10,808 nucleotides of DNA from an uncultured Chloroflexaceae bacterium (GCA_937141995.1 CAKZQX010000595.1:1-10808); one strand, 5' to 3'; shown: positions 1 to 6,085, numbered from the stretch's first letter. Made by a program: numbers and translations. Notes: generated by a model not told the origin, from the sequence alone.

Positions 1-526
1 CTTTTACTTCCTGGACATCGTTGGGCATAATGATGCAAGTGACATCGCGCTCGGCAATGGCGATGCGCAGCGCCCGGTCAACCAGGTGGCGTACCTGCGC
101 CGGGTGAGAAGCCATGTGGACATAGTTATGCGCTACATCTTTATAGAGCGTAATAAGATCAATTTCCTGCTGGTAGTCCGTCCCCAGTGCCGTGGTCGCC
201 TGCTGCCCAATAATTGCCACGACAGGCTGATGATCCTTTTGAGCATCATACAGACCATTGAGCAGATGTATTGCTCCCGGCCCGGAGGTCGCCAGACAGA
301 CGCCGACCTGGCCGGTAAACTTGGCGTGGGCACAGGCCATAAAGGAAGCCATCTCCTCGTGGCGCGTCTGGATAAACGTGACCTTATCGCTAGCGCGGTT
401 GAGCGCCCCCATAATGCCGTTAATGCCGTCACCGGGATAGCCGTAGATCCGGCGAATACCCCAGTTATAGAGGCGCTGGATCAGAAAATCGCTGGCATTC
501 TCGCTATGTATAAGTTTTTGTACCAT
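1..526 (-). CDS. Thiamine-diphosphate-dependent enzyme, pyruvate oxidase/acetolactate synthase superfamily (N-terminal part)
   Basis: Only the first 175 codons lie in the window; the gene continues past the left edge. The visible part is the ThDP-binding N-terminal (PYR) domain. A YGYPGDGINGIMGAL stretch lies near residues 28-42. RHEEMASF at 55-62 supplies the catalytic glutamate (Glu57, equivalent to Glu50 of E. coli PoxB) that activates the ThDP aminopyrimidine. LATSGPGAIHLLNGLYDA follows, then the QPVVAIIGQQ strand typical of COG0028. The start ATG (complement of 524-526) is preceded by an AAGGAG ribosome-binding site, 11 nt away. It lies 31 nt downstream of the ASRT-like gene on the same strand, so the two are probably co-transcribed. 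The fragment looks closer to PoxB/pyruvate dehydrogenase (quinone) and uncharacterised 'thiamine pyrophosphate-requiring' proteins than to biosynthetic IlvB. The FAD-binding and C-terminal domains are not visible, so the substrate (pyruvate or another 2-oxo acid) is not settled. Confidence 0.9.
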   Translation of the reverse strand, partial: MVQKLIHSENASDFLIQRLYNWGIRRIYGYPGDGINGIMGALNRASDKVTFIQTRHEEMASFMACAHAKFTGQVGVCLATSGPGAIHLLNGLYDAQKDHQPVVAIIGQQATTALGTDYQQEIDLITLYKDVAHNYVHMASHPAQVRHLVDRALRIAIAERDVTCIIMPNDVQEVK

Positions 527-557
527 CGCGGCGTATACTCCTTCTTTCTTTTTAACA

Positions 558-938
558 CTACCGGGAATCGGGATAGGCAATGGTTGTCAGCAGGGCGTTC
601 TCGGCCTGGCGCGAGTCGAGCCGGGTGTGCTGCACCACAATCGGCACATCCGACTCGATGACGCCGGCATAGTCGGTATCGCGTGGAATCGGTTCCGGGT
701 CAGTGAGGTTGTTGAAGCGGACATGGTGCGTACGGCGGGCAGGAACCGTGATCCGGTAGGGTCCGGCCGGTTCGCGGTCACTAAAGTAGACGGTGATCGA
801 AACGTGGGCGTCCCGATCCGAGGTGTTTAGCAGGCACGCAGTTTCATGGCTGGTAAACTGCGGCTCCGGTCCGGTACTCTCACCGGGAATATAGCCCTCA
901 GCAATCGCCCAGCGCGTCTGCCCGAACGGCTTCCCCAT
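558..938 (-). CDS. ASRT-family protein (Anabaena sensory rhodopsin transducer homologue, PF07100)
   Basis: This 126-residue protein covers the whole length of the Anabaena sensory rhodopsin transducer family. Recognisable features are RWAIAEGYIP (9-18), GPEPQFTSHETACLLN (23-38), ITVYFSDREPAGPYR (48-62), VPARRTHHVRFN (65-76) and PIVVQHTRLDSRQAENALL (99-117). The family is an all-beta, oligomeric, soluble fold. In Anabaena it partners a sensory rhodopsin, but most members lack one and are proposed to bind small molecules, probably sugars. I chose the ATG at the complement of 936-938: it has an ideal AAGGAGG ribosome-binding site just upstream and matches the family N-terminus. The open frame continues upstream to 1049, but that extension looks unlike the family. 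No rhodopsin gene is visible. The neighbour downstream on the same strand is the ThDP enzyme, so a role linked to sensing a metabolite or controlling that enzyme is possible but inferred. Confidence 0.9.
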   Translation of the reverse strand: MGKPFGQTRWAIAEGYIPGESTGPEPQFTSHETACLLNTSDRDAHVSITVYFSDREPAGPYRITVPARRTHHVRFNNLTDPEPIPRDTDYAGVIESDVPIVVQHTRLDSRQAENALLTTIAYPDSR

Positions 939-1054
939 ACAACCCTCCTTGTCGATGGGCGGAGCGCCCTGCTCCGCCGACATCAGCGACTGTCGGTGTG
1001 GCAAGCGCAACTCCAGCAATCTATCGCAGGGCCGTTCTGCTCTAACCACACACT

Positions 1055-1082
1055 AACATAATTTTTACACTTAATGATGTAA
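1055..1082 (-). promoter_or_regulatory. Possible promoter of the ASRT/ThDP-enzyme operon
   Basis: Read on the minus strand there is TTACAT (complement of 1077-1082), a 16-nt AT-rich spacer, then TATGTT (complement of 1055-1060). This is a fair but imperfect sigma-70-like pair in an AT-rich pocket of otherwise GC-rich DNA. It would give a leader of about 110 nt before the ASRT start at 938. The call rests on pattern alone. Confidence 0.3.
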
Positions 1083-1183
1083 CAAATCTCACATAGTGAT
1101 GCTTGTGGAATGCAGGTGAACGGTGTGCGCATGCTATGCGCTCATGCTGGTTGCCAATGCAGCAATTTGTGTGCCATGGTTCG

Positions 1184-1203
1184 GCGCAAGCCCATGCTTG
1201 CGC
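1184..1203. repeat. Perfect 8-bp stem, 4-nt loop hairpin
   Basis: GCGCAAGC (1184-1191) and GCTTGCGC (1196-1203) are exact reverse complements around a CCAT loop. No T-tract follows on either strand, so it is not an obvious intrinsic terminator. It lies upstream of the minus-strand operon and outside any gene. Function unknown. Confidence 0.5.
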
Positions 1204-1273
1204 ACTCTAGACTGGCGCGGGAGCCGGAATTTGCCAAAAGTGCCAAGATGCTGTATCTTCCTGCCACAATACT

Positions 1274-1295
1274 TACGTAATTCAATAATTGCGTA
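1274..1295. repeat. AT-rich inverted repeat
   Basis: TACGTAATT (1274-1282) and AATTGCGTA (1287-1295) pair over 8 of 9 positions, the mismatch being a possible G-U pair, around a CAAT loop. Two exact tandem AGAGAAC heptamers (1297-1303 and 1304-1310) follow directly. Either could be a regulator site or a remnant of a dispersed repeat. Confidence 0.4.
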
Positions 1296-1452
1296 TAGAG
1301 AACAGAGAACAAAGGAACACAGAATCGAGCACGCCTGAAGCCCTGTTCCTGGACAACGGTCTGGTTTTTTCAGTACTAAACTGTTTTTTCTCTAACTCGG
1401 TCGCCGCCACTGTTGATGAAGTTTGAAATGTTGATCCCGGTATCCATGATCT

Positions 1453-1599
1453 GGAGTCCCGGCTTCAGCCGGATCGGGCTTGCCCACGGCTGAGATGGCT
1501 GTCTACATCAGGATTGGGATGCGGACGCGCAGAAGTGCGTCCCTGCCGAAACGTGATCCACCTGAGCGACAGTATTCTACCGGCTGAAGCCGGGATTCC
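1453..1599. repeat. REP/BIME-like element: two inverted copies of a palindromic unit
   Basis: The left arm (1453-1472) and right arm (1580-1599) are reverse complements over 19 of 20 positions, with a perfect 16-bp core (1457-1472 against 1580-1595). Each arm contains the self-complementary unit CCGGCT-TC-AGCCGG or its complement, so each can fold into its own hairpin. The 107-nt interior carries another stem-loop, GGACGCGC-AGAA-GTGCGTCC (1523-1542). Two short palindromes in inverted orientation around a spacer is the usual architecture of bacterial REP doublets (BIMEs) mobilised by RAYT transposases. No transposase is present here, so mobility is inferred. The alternative is a small MITE-like element. 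Confidence 0.55.
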
Positions 1600-1749
1600 C
1601 GGGGCATATCCGGGCTGTGTTTCAAAATTCATCAGCCGGTTTTCCTTTGCATGCAAGCACGAGGCGGCAGCATGACCATACGCAGACTATCTTTTCTAAC
1701 TTCATCAGCGAGTCGCCTGGTGCCATACCGGTTTGTAGTGCGACAACGA

Positions 1750-1764
1750 GATTTCTCTGAAATC
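1750..1764. promoter_or_regulatory. Small perfect palindrome GATTTC-TCT-GAAATC
   Basis: Six-base arms pair exactly around TCT, about 125 nt upstream of the first antiporter gene. The size and position would suit an operator for the downstream cluster, but a site this short can arise by chance. Confidence 0.25.
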
Positions 1765-1823
1765 ACGAGCGCCGAAGCCACAGAGCAAGCTGATCAGTCC
1801 ATCCGGTGTTGGTCATCTCTGCA

Positions 1824-1847
1824 CCCGCTGCGTCTCTGCGGTGAAAA
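1824..1847. repeat. Dispersed repeat copy, CCCGCTGCGT...CTGCGGTGAAAAA
   Basis: This segment reads CCGCTGCGT, then CTCTGCGGTGAAAAA, and closely resembles the segment at 9470-9505, where CCGCTGCGT is tandemly repeated and ends in CTGCGGTGATAAAAA. Both copies lie in the gap just before an antiporter gene (mnhE here, nhaP there), 40-90 nt upstream of the start codon. Similar CTGCGTCTCTGCGGTGAAAAA-type intergenic sequence is, as I recall, widespread in environmental bacterial genomes. Confidence 0.45.
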
Positions 1848-1889
1848 AGAAATATCGTTGTAGTAATCAGGAAGTGAGCAGAGAAATAT

Positions 1890-2402
1890 ATGCAGCAACC
1901 CATCTTCTCGGATGAACTGACCTGGCGTGACCGCTTGCGGTATGCGCTGTTACGCCTCCCGCTGTTTGCCCTGCTCTGGTGGATCTTGATCGAGGGGAAA
2001 TTGGCGGGATGGTGGTATGGCATACCAGTGATCCTGCTGGCAGTGCTGGTCAGTCTGCTCCTGCTCCCGGCTCCCCGGCAGCCGCGACCGTTGATGGGGA
2101 CTGTGCGCTTTGTCGGCTTTTTTCTGTGGGAGTCGCTGCGGGGAGGAATCGATGTGGCCCTGCGCGCAATCAACCCGCGCCTGCCACTCAACCCGGACCT
2201 GATCGACTACTCCCTGCGGCTACCGGAAGGCAACGCACGGATTGTGCTGATGAACACGATCAGTCTGTTACCGGGAACCCTTAGCGCCAACCTGCGTGAC
2301 GACTGCCTGCAGGTGCATACGCTTGATGACAACCCGCAAACGATGCAGTCACTGGAACAGGTCGAAACTGTGGTGGCGCAGTTGTTTGGCATCGATATCT
2401 GA
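1890..2402 (+). CDS. mnhE: Mrp/Mnh-type cation/proton antiporter subunit E
   Basis: The 170-residue protein has the usual MnhE/MrpE length and layout. A short cytoplasmic N-terminus is followed by hydrophobic segments at about 21-36 and 43-60 and a third near 72-82. A soluble C-terminal domain carries the signature NTISLLPGTLSANL (122-135). In the Mrp complex, E is a small membrane subunit in the part associated with cation transport, equivalent to MbhA of membrane-bound hydrogenase. An in-frame TGA at 1875-1877 rules out an upstream start, so ATG 1890 is the first possible start. Its ribosome-binding site is poor (AGAG at 1880-1883, with AGGAAG farther away at 1869-1874). It opens the nine-gene antiporter cluster. 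A 246-nt gap separates it from mnhF, which is unusual because the other genes of the cluster nearly touch. Confidence 0.93.
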   Translation: MQQPIFSDELTWRDRLRYALLRLPLFALLWWILIEGKLAGWWYGIPVILLAVLVSLLLLPAPRQPRPLMGTVRFVGFFLWESLRGGIDVALRAINPRLPLNPDLIDYSLRLPEGNARIVLMNTISLLPGTLSANLRDDCLQVHTLDDNPQTMQSLEQVETVVAQLFGIDI

Positions 2403-2648
2403 GGCTTGCCGGTCGCGCGCCGACCCTCTATAACCCGAGTTACGCGGTGCGTGTCCAAACGGGACGTTTGACTCGATGGAAGCCCGACTCGCCTGCGGCA
2501 GCGTGGTACCTTTGTTTCTTTTTCACAAAACATGTTCACAAAGTGAACATGTTTTGTGAAAAAGGATGATATCTTCCGCCCTGCCGGAGGCGCTATCAAC
2601 TTCCGGGTCAGGGACCGCGTAAGTCACGTATATAACAGGAAATCATGT
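2403..2648. other. Gap inside the antiporter cluster between mnhE and mnhF
   Basis: No gene is seen here. The gap contains a short hairpin CAAACG-GGA-CGTTTG near 2455-2470, then the perfect 22-bp inverted repeat at 2518-2564. TATAAC at 2631-2636 could be a -10 element, but I see no matching -35. The ribosome-binding site of mnhF (AGGA, 2637-2640) closes the gap. Transcription from mnhE into mnhF could be attenuated or restarted here. Confidence 0.5.
2518..2564. repeat. Perfect 22-bp inverted repeat with AAA centre
   Basis: Positions 2518-2539 and 2543-2564 are exact reverse complements around three A residues, so 44 of 47 bases pair. The inner part reads ACATGTTCAC-AAA-GTGAACATGT. It is AT-rich, unlike the surrounding genes. 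No U-tract follows the stem on the plus strand (GGATGAT comes next), so it is not a standard intrinsic terminator. Candidates are a dimeric-regulator operator, an RNA processing or stabilising hairpin between mnhE and mnhF, or a mobile-element remnant. Confidence 0.85.
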
Positions 2649-2924
2649 ATGGATGGATTGTATCTGGGAGTCGCGCTGTTTCTCTTGCTGAACATTCTGC
2701 TCGGGATGGTCCGGGTGCTGCGTGGACCCTCCCCGGCGGATCGCATGCTGGCTGCCCAGTTATTCGGCACGACGGGGGTGGCGATTCTGCTGCTGCTGGC
2801 CGAGGCGCTGGCTGCGCCGGCACTGCGGGATGTTGCGCTGGTCTTTGCCCTGCTGGGTGGGTTAACCGTGGTAGCCTTTGTCCGCCGGGCCTGGAGCCCG
2901 CCTACCCAGGTGAATAAGGAGTAG
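2649..2924 (+). CDS. mnhF: Mrp/Mnh-type antiporter subunit F
   Basis: The 91-residue membrane protein has three hydrophobic segments, roughly 4-22, 38-57 and 61-79. It carries the family motif RGPSPADRMLA (25-35) after the first helix and RDVALVFALLG (60-70) in the third, as in MnhF/MrpF and MbhB. I chose ATG 2649, preceded by AGGA (2637-2640) eight bases upstream. The frame extends upstream to a GTG at 2556, but that falls inside the perfect palindrome and adds a polar stretch not found in the family. The stop is six bases before mnhG. The subunit helps form the small-subunit domain that in Mrp structures is linked to the Na+ path. Confidence 0.93.
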   Translation: MDGLYLGVALFLLLNILLGMVRVLRGPSPADRMLAAQLFGTTGVAILLLLAEALAAPALRDVALVFALLGGLTVVAFVRRAWSPPTQVNKE

Positions 2925-2930
2925 GAAAAA

Positions 2931-3233
2931 ATGGGTATCATCGAGTGGGTGACGACGATATTTCTGCTCGCGGGAGCCTTTTTCTTCTTTGCCGGGACGC
3001 TGGGCCTGCTGCGTTTTCCCGACGTGTACAACCGGCTACATGCCTTGACCAAGGCCGATAATGTGGGTCTGGGGCTGATCACAATCGGGCTGATGCTCCA
3101 GGTAGACAACTGGGTTCTTGCGCTCAAGCTGCTGTTGATCTGGTTCCTGGTGTTGCTCACCAGCGCTACCGCTGCGCATTTGATTGCCAATGCCGCCTTG
3201 CGGGGCGGGTTGCCGCTCTGGAGGCGTCCATGA
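2931..3233 (+). CDS. mnhG: Mrp/Mnh-type antiporter subunit G
   Basis: The 100-residue protein shows the MnhG/MrpG signature GLLRFPDVYNRLHALTKADN (25-44) between the first and second of three hydrophobic segments (about 8-26, 45-60, 62-85). It matches MbhC of the hydrogenase family. An AAGGAGTAGG ribosome-binding region lies just upstream of ATG 2931. The stop overlaps the start of the next gene by 4 nt (ATGA at 3230-3233), pointing to translational coupling. It belongs to the small-subunit part of the complex. Confidence 0.94.
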   Translation: MGIIEWVTTIFLLAGAFFFFAGTLGLLRFPDVYNRLHALTKADNVGLGLITIGLMLQVDNWVLALKLLLIWFLVLLTSATAAHLIANAALRGGLPLWRRP

Positions 3234-3538
3234 ACATCAGCGCCGGAGGTTTTGATATCCTGTTGGCGGCGGTGTTGCCATTGCTGGCCTGGTATGTGTT
3301 GAGTACGCGCGATCTGTTTAAGGCGGTCGCGCTCTTTATTGCCTACGGTCTACTGTTTTCGCTTATCTGGGTGCGGCTGGCGGCACCGGATGTGGCTCTG
3401 GCCGAGGCGGCCATCGGGGCCGGATTAACCGGCGCGCTGCTGCTGGATACGCTGGGACGCATCGGTAGCCGCGATACGAGCGGCGCAGCGTCCGCGATGG
3501 AGCCGGAAGGAGGGCCACCTGATGCGCGGGAGAGCTAA
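3230..3538 (+). CDS. MbhD-type antiporter subunit (DUF4040), separate C-terminal module of MrpA
   Basis: The 102-residue protein has three hydrophobic segments (about 8-24, 28-48, 54-73). Its conserved core APDVALAEAAIGAGLTGALL (52-71) contains Asp54 and Glu59. In classical Mrp systems this module sits in the C-terminal part of the large MrpA protein. In archaeal membrane-bound hydrogenase it is the separate subunit MbhD, and here too it is separate. The last 25 residues (about 78-102) are polar and not conserved in the family. Start ATG 3230 overlaps mnhG by 4 nt, and the 3' end overlaps the next gene by 17 nt. It is likely part of the ion-conducting interface between the small subunits and a NuoL-like subunit. 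Confidence 0.9.
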   Translation: MNISAGGFDILLAAVLPLLAWYVLSTRDLFKAVALFIAYGLLFSLIWVRLAAPDVALAEAAIGAGLTGALLLDTLGRIGSRDTSGAASAMEPEGGPPDARES

Positions 3539-4238
3539 CATCACCCAACTCTGGACACGGGTGATCCTGGTTGTCTGCTCGGTTGTGTTCGGCCTCGGAC
3601 TGGTCTGGACAGCGCTGGCGCTACCCCAGGAGGCTACCGGGCTGGCGCGGGTAGTTAAGCCCCGCATGCCGGAGAGCGGTGTCACCAATCCGGTTACGGC
3701 GGTGTTACTCAACTTTCGTGGCTATGACACGCTGCTGGAGATCGGGGTGCTCTTGCTGGCAATCATCGCGGTCTGGTCATTGCGGCTCGCCCCGACGCGC
3801 ACAGCGCTGGAGCGGTTTATGGCCGAGACACCCGTGCTGGCCTACCTGGTACGCCTGCTGGTGCCGGTGATGCTGCTGGTCGCCGGCTATCTCACCTGGA
3901 TTGGTTCTTCCCGGGCCGGTGGCGCATTTCAGGGGGGCGCGGTTGTAGCGGGAGCGGGAGTGCTGCTGCTGCTGGCCGCCATGGTGCCGCTGCCGCGCCG
4001 GCGCCGGCTCCTGCGGAGCCTGCTGGTTATGGGATTTGGCCTCTTCCTGGCGGTTGCCGGCGGTATGCTGCTGCTGGGCAACAATCTGCTGGAGTATCCG
4101 CCGGAGCGGGCCTACATCCTCATTCTGGCAATCGAAACGCTGCTGACCGTCTCAATTGGCCTGACGCTGGCGCTGCTCTTCCTGGGAGTCATCCCGGAAG
4201 TTGCCGCCATCCAACAACGACGAGAGGATAACGTGTGA
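3522..4238 (+). CDS. mnhB: Antiporter subunit B with fused N-terminal MbhE module
   Basis: The 238-residue protein has two parts. Residues about 10-90 are MbhE-like, with a leading helix (11-33) and NPVTAVLLNFRGYDTLLEIG (56-75), a region found in the MrpA C-terminus or as stand-alone MbhE. Residues about 105-230 are MnhB/MrpB (PF04039, equivalent to MbhF), with GGAFQGGAVVAGAG (133-146), a polybasic loop (159-165) and Glu205 in the last helices. Start ATG 3522 has a consensus AAGGAGG ribosome-binding site inside the preceding gene and overlaps it by 17 nt. The fusion of MbhE to MnhB differs from both classical MrpA and the separate MbhE/MbhF, though similar fusions are, as I recall, annotated as 'MnhB domain-containing' in other bacteria. 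It is likely part of the Na+ translocation half. Confidence 0.92.
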   Translation: MRGRANITQLWTRVILVVCSVVFGLGLVWTALALPQEATGLARVVKPRMPESGVTNPVTAVLLNFRGYDTLLEIGVLLLAIIAVWSLRLAPTRTALERFMAETPVLAYLVRLLVPVMLLVAGYLTWIGSSRAGGAFQGGAVVAGAGVLLLLAAMVPLPRRRRLLRSLLVMGFGLFLAVAGGMLLLGNNLLEYPPERAYILILAIETLLTVSIGLTLALLFLGVIPEVAAIQQRREDNV

Positions 4239-4576
4239 GTCAGTTTAGTCTCTATGCCGTTATTAGTATGCTCATCTTCAGTATTGGCCTGTACGGTTTT
4301 ATTGCGCATGCACATCTGGTGCGCAAAATCCTGGCGGTAAATATTATGGGGAGCGCGATCTTTCTCCTGCTGATCAGCGCGGCGCGGCGTGATCCGACCG
4401 CACCACCCGACCCGGTTCCGCATGCGATGGTGCTGACCGGCATTGTGGTCAGTGTGAGTTTTACCGCGTTTGCGCTGGCATTAACCCGGCGTATCTACGC
4501 CGAAACCGGGCAGGCATACTTACCCGAGACCGAACCGGCGATATCAGCGCAGAAGCAAGACATAGTTCAGAAATAA
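4235..4576 (+). CDS. mnhC: Mrp/Mnh-type antiporter subunit C (NuoK-like)
   Basis: The 113-residue protein has three transmembrane segments (about 8-26, 31-49, 66-86), homologous to NuoK of complex I and MbhG. Conserved stretches are KILAVNIMGSAIFLLLI (31-47) and DPVPHAMVLTGIVVSVS (59-75), diagnostic of MnhC/MrpC. It begins with GTG at 4235, which overlaps the TGA of mnhB (GTGA), so translation is probably coupled. The last 25 residues are a polar tail. The subunit links the small-subunit part of the complex to the first large antiporter-like subunit. Confidence 0.94.
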   Translation: MSQFSLYAVISMLIFSIGLYGFIAHAHLVRKILAVNIMGSAIFLLLISAARRDPTAPPDPVPHAMVLTGIVVSVSFTAFALALTRRIYAETGQAYLPETEPAISAQKQDIVQK

Positions 4577-4579
4577 CAC

Positions 4580-6073
4580 ATGCTTATGGACAACCTCGGG
4601 ACATGGATTGTCTGGCCCATTCTGCTACCGCTGATTGCCATCATACCCATCTTCTTGCGCAAACGCTCGGGGGCCGCGAATGTCAGTTTAGTGACGGCGG
4701 CCGCGATTGTGCTGGCCGTGGCGGGGCTGGCGCGGCAGGTGCTGACCAACGGGGAGCAGTCGCATGCCGTCGGTGGTTGGGATGCGCCGCTGGGTATCAT
4801 GCTGCATGCCGACGGGTTGAGCGTCTTTATGCTGATGATGACAGCCATTGTGGGGGCAATTACCAGTATCTATGCCGCCGGGTATCGCTTCCAGGGAGGC
4901 GGTGATTCCGGTAGTTCCAGTGGGTATTTCTTCTGGCCGCTGAGCATGTTTCTCTGGGCGGCCCTGAATGTGCTCTTTCTGGCGGCTGATATTTTCAACC
5001 TCTATATCGGGCTGGAACTCCTGAGCCTGGCAGCGGTGGCGCTGGTGACGCTGGAGCGGAAACGGGACGCAACGGTGGCCGGAATGCGCTACCTGCTGGC
5101 CTCGTTCCTGGGCTCGCTAGCCTATCTGCTGGGGGTAGCGCTGCTCTATACGGCATTCGGCACGCTTGATCTGGAACTGCTGGGCGCACGCATCCAGCCG
5201 GATCTGCCGACGGCGGTGGCGATCATGTTGATCACCCTGGGCACGGCGCTCAAGACCGCGCTCTTTCCGCTGCATTTCTGGCTGCCGCCGGCCCATGGCA
5301 GTGCGCCGACTCCGGTCAGCGCGCTGCTCTCGGCCCTGGTAGTCAAGGCGTCGTTCTATCTGCTCTTGCGGCTCTGGTTTGAGGTCTTCCCGGCGGCGTT
5401 GACTCCCGCCATCGCCCAAATGCTGGGGTTGCTCGGCGCAATCGGCATTCTCTGGGGATCATTCCTGGCTCTGCGCCAGCACAAGTTGAAAGCCCTGGTG
5501 GCCTTCTCCACCGTGGCCCAGGTGGGCTATCTCTTTCTGCTCTTTCCGCTGGCGAGTACATCCGCCGGCTGGGGCGTCGATGCCTGGAGCGGTGGGGTGT
5601 ATCACGCCTTTGCGCATGCCTGTGCCAAGGCCGCCATGTTTATGGCGGCGGGCACGCTGGCCTATGCCATCGGCAGTGATCAACTGGATCATCTGGCGGG
5701 CACCTTCCAACACTATCCCTTCTCCGTCACTGCTCTGACACTCGCGGGCGTGAGTCTGATGGGGTTGCCGCCCAGCGGCGGTTTCATCGGCAAGTGGTTG
5801 CTGCTAAATAGCGCGCTGGCGAGCGGGCAGTGGTGGTTTGCGCTGGTCATCCTGACCGGAAGTCTGCTGGCGACCGGCTATGTCACCATGGTGTTGAGCC
5901 ATATTCTGTTGCGCCCGCCGGATGCCGCGCCGATTGAACCCCGCAATACGCGTGTCAGCTTTACGCTGGAGTTTGCCGCCCTGCTGCTGGCGCTGATTGC
6001 GCTCGGGCTGGGCCTGGCGGCAACGCCCATGCTTGCGCTCCTCCGTATTGGAATGCCATTTACAGGATATTAG
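4580..6073 (+). CDS. mnhD: Antiporter-like large subunit 1 (MnhD/MbhH type, PF00361)
   Basis: The 497-residue polytopic protein is of the NuoL/M/N family (about 14 predicted helices). The expected charged residues of a working proton path are present: Glu146 in NLYIGLELLSLAA (TM5), Lys225 in GTALKTALFPLHFWLP (TM7), Lys256 in SALVVKASFY (TM8) and Lys405 in GGFIGKW (TM12 region). The HAFAHACAK cluster (342-350) and LVAFSTVAQVGY (306-317) are also typical. Following directly after mnhC, as D follows C in mrp and MbhH follows MbhG in mbh, it is the best candidate for true MnhD. A second in-frame ATG lies two codons in (4586). Neither has a good ribosome-binding site, so coupling to mnhC (3-nt gap) is likely. 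Confidence 0.93.
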   Translation: MLMDNLGTWIVWPILLPLIAIIPIFLRKRSGAANVSLVTAAAIVLAVAGLARQVLTNGEQSHAVGGWDAPLGIMLHADGLSVFMLMMTAIVGAITSIYAAGYRFQGGGDSGSSSGYFFWPLSMFLWAALNVLFLAADIFNLYIGLELLSLAAVALVTLERKRDATVAGMRYLLASFLGSLAYLLGVALLYTAFGTLDLELLGARIQPDLPTAVAIMLITLGTALKTALFPLHFWLPPAHGSAPTPVSALLSALVVKASFYLLLRLWFEVFPAALTPAIAQMLGLLGAIGILWGSFLALRQHKLKALVAFSTVAQVGYLFLLFPLASTSAGWGVDAWSGGVYHAFAHACAKAAMFMAAGTLAYAIGSDQLDHLAGTFQHYPFSVTALTLAGVSLMGLPPSGGFIGKWLLLNSALASGQWWFALVILTGSLLATGYVTMVLSHILLRPPDAAPIEPRNTRVSFTLEFAALLLALIALGLGLAATPMLALLRIGMPFTGY

Positions 6074-6085
6074 CAGGAGAACCGA

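Larger units (their letters stand above)
939..1889. other. Long intergenic region rich in palindromes, no convincing gene
   Basis: This stretch separates the leftward ASRT/ThDP pair from the rightward antiporter cluster, so both operon promoters should lie in it. Open frames here (for example 1123-1338 plus, 1465-1656 minus, 1651-1863 plus) have no ribosome-binding site, no recognisable motif, and compositions suggesting translated repeats. It contains a possible minus-strand promoter near 1055-1082, several hairpins (1184-1203, 1274-1295, 1523-1542, 1750-1764), two tandem AGAGAAC heptamers at 1297-1310, the inverted REP-like pair 1453-1599, and a CCGCTGCGT-containing repeat at 1824-1847. It looks like an accumulation of degenerate dispersed repeats. 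No tRNA or known riboswitch was recognised. Confidence 0.6.

Noticed and set aside
86..661. Plus-strand open frame of 191 codons
   Set aside because: It lies antisense to the ThDP enzyme and the 3' end of the ASRT gene, both clearly real by motif. It has no ribosome-binding site or recognisable domain.
939..1049. N-terminal extension of the ASRT open frame to 1049
   Set aside because: The internal ATG at 938 has an ideal AAGGAGG site and matches the family start; the extension is unlike any family member.
1123..1338. 71-codon plus-strand frame with a hydrophobic start and cysteines
   Set aside because: There is no ribosome-binding site, it runs across hairpins and heptamer repeats, and the sequence is not recognised.
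1365..1389. Two T6 tracts suggesting a rho-independent terminator
   Set aside because: The only stem before the second tract is CAGT/ACTG (4 bp), too weak, and no plus-strand gene ends upstream.
1651..1863. 70-codon plus-strand frame
   Set aside because: It spans a dispersed repeat and palindrome upstream of mnhE and has no ribosome-binding site or recognisable protein feature.
2556..2648. Upstream GTG start for mnhF
   Set aside because: It lies inside the perfect inverted repeat and adds a polar segment absent from the family; ATG 2649 has a spaced ribosome-binding site.
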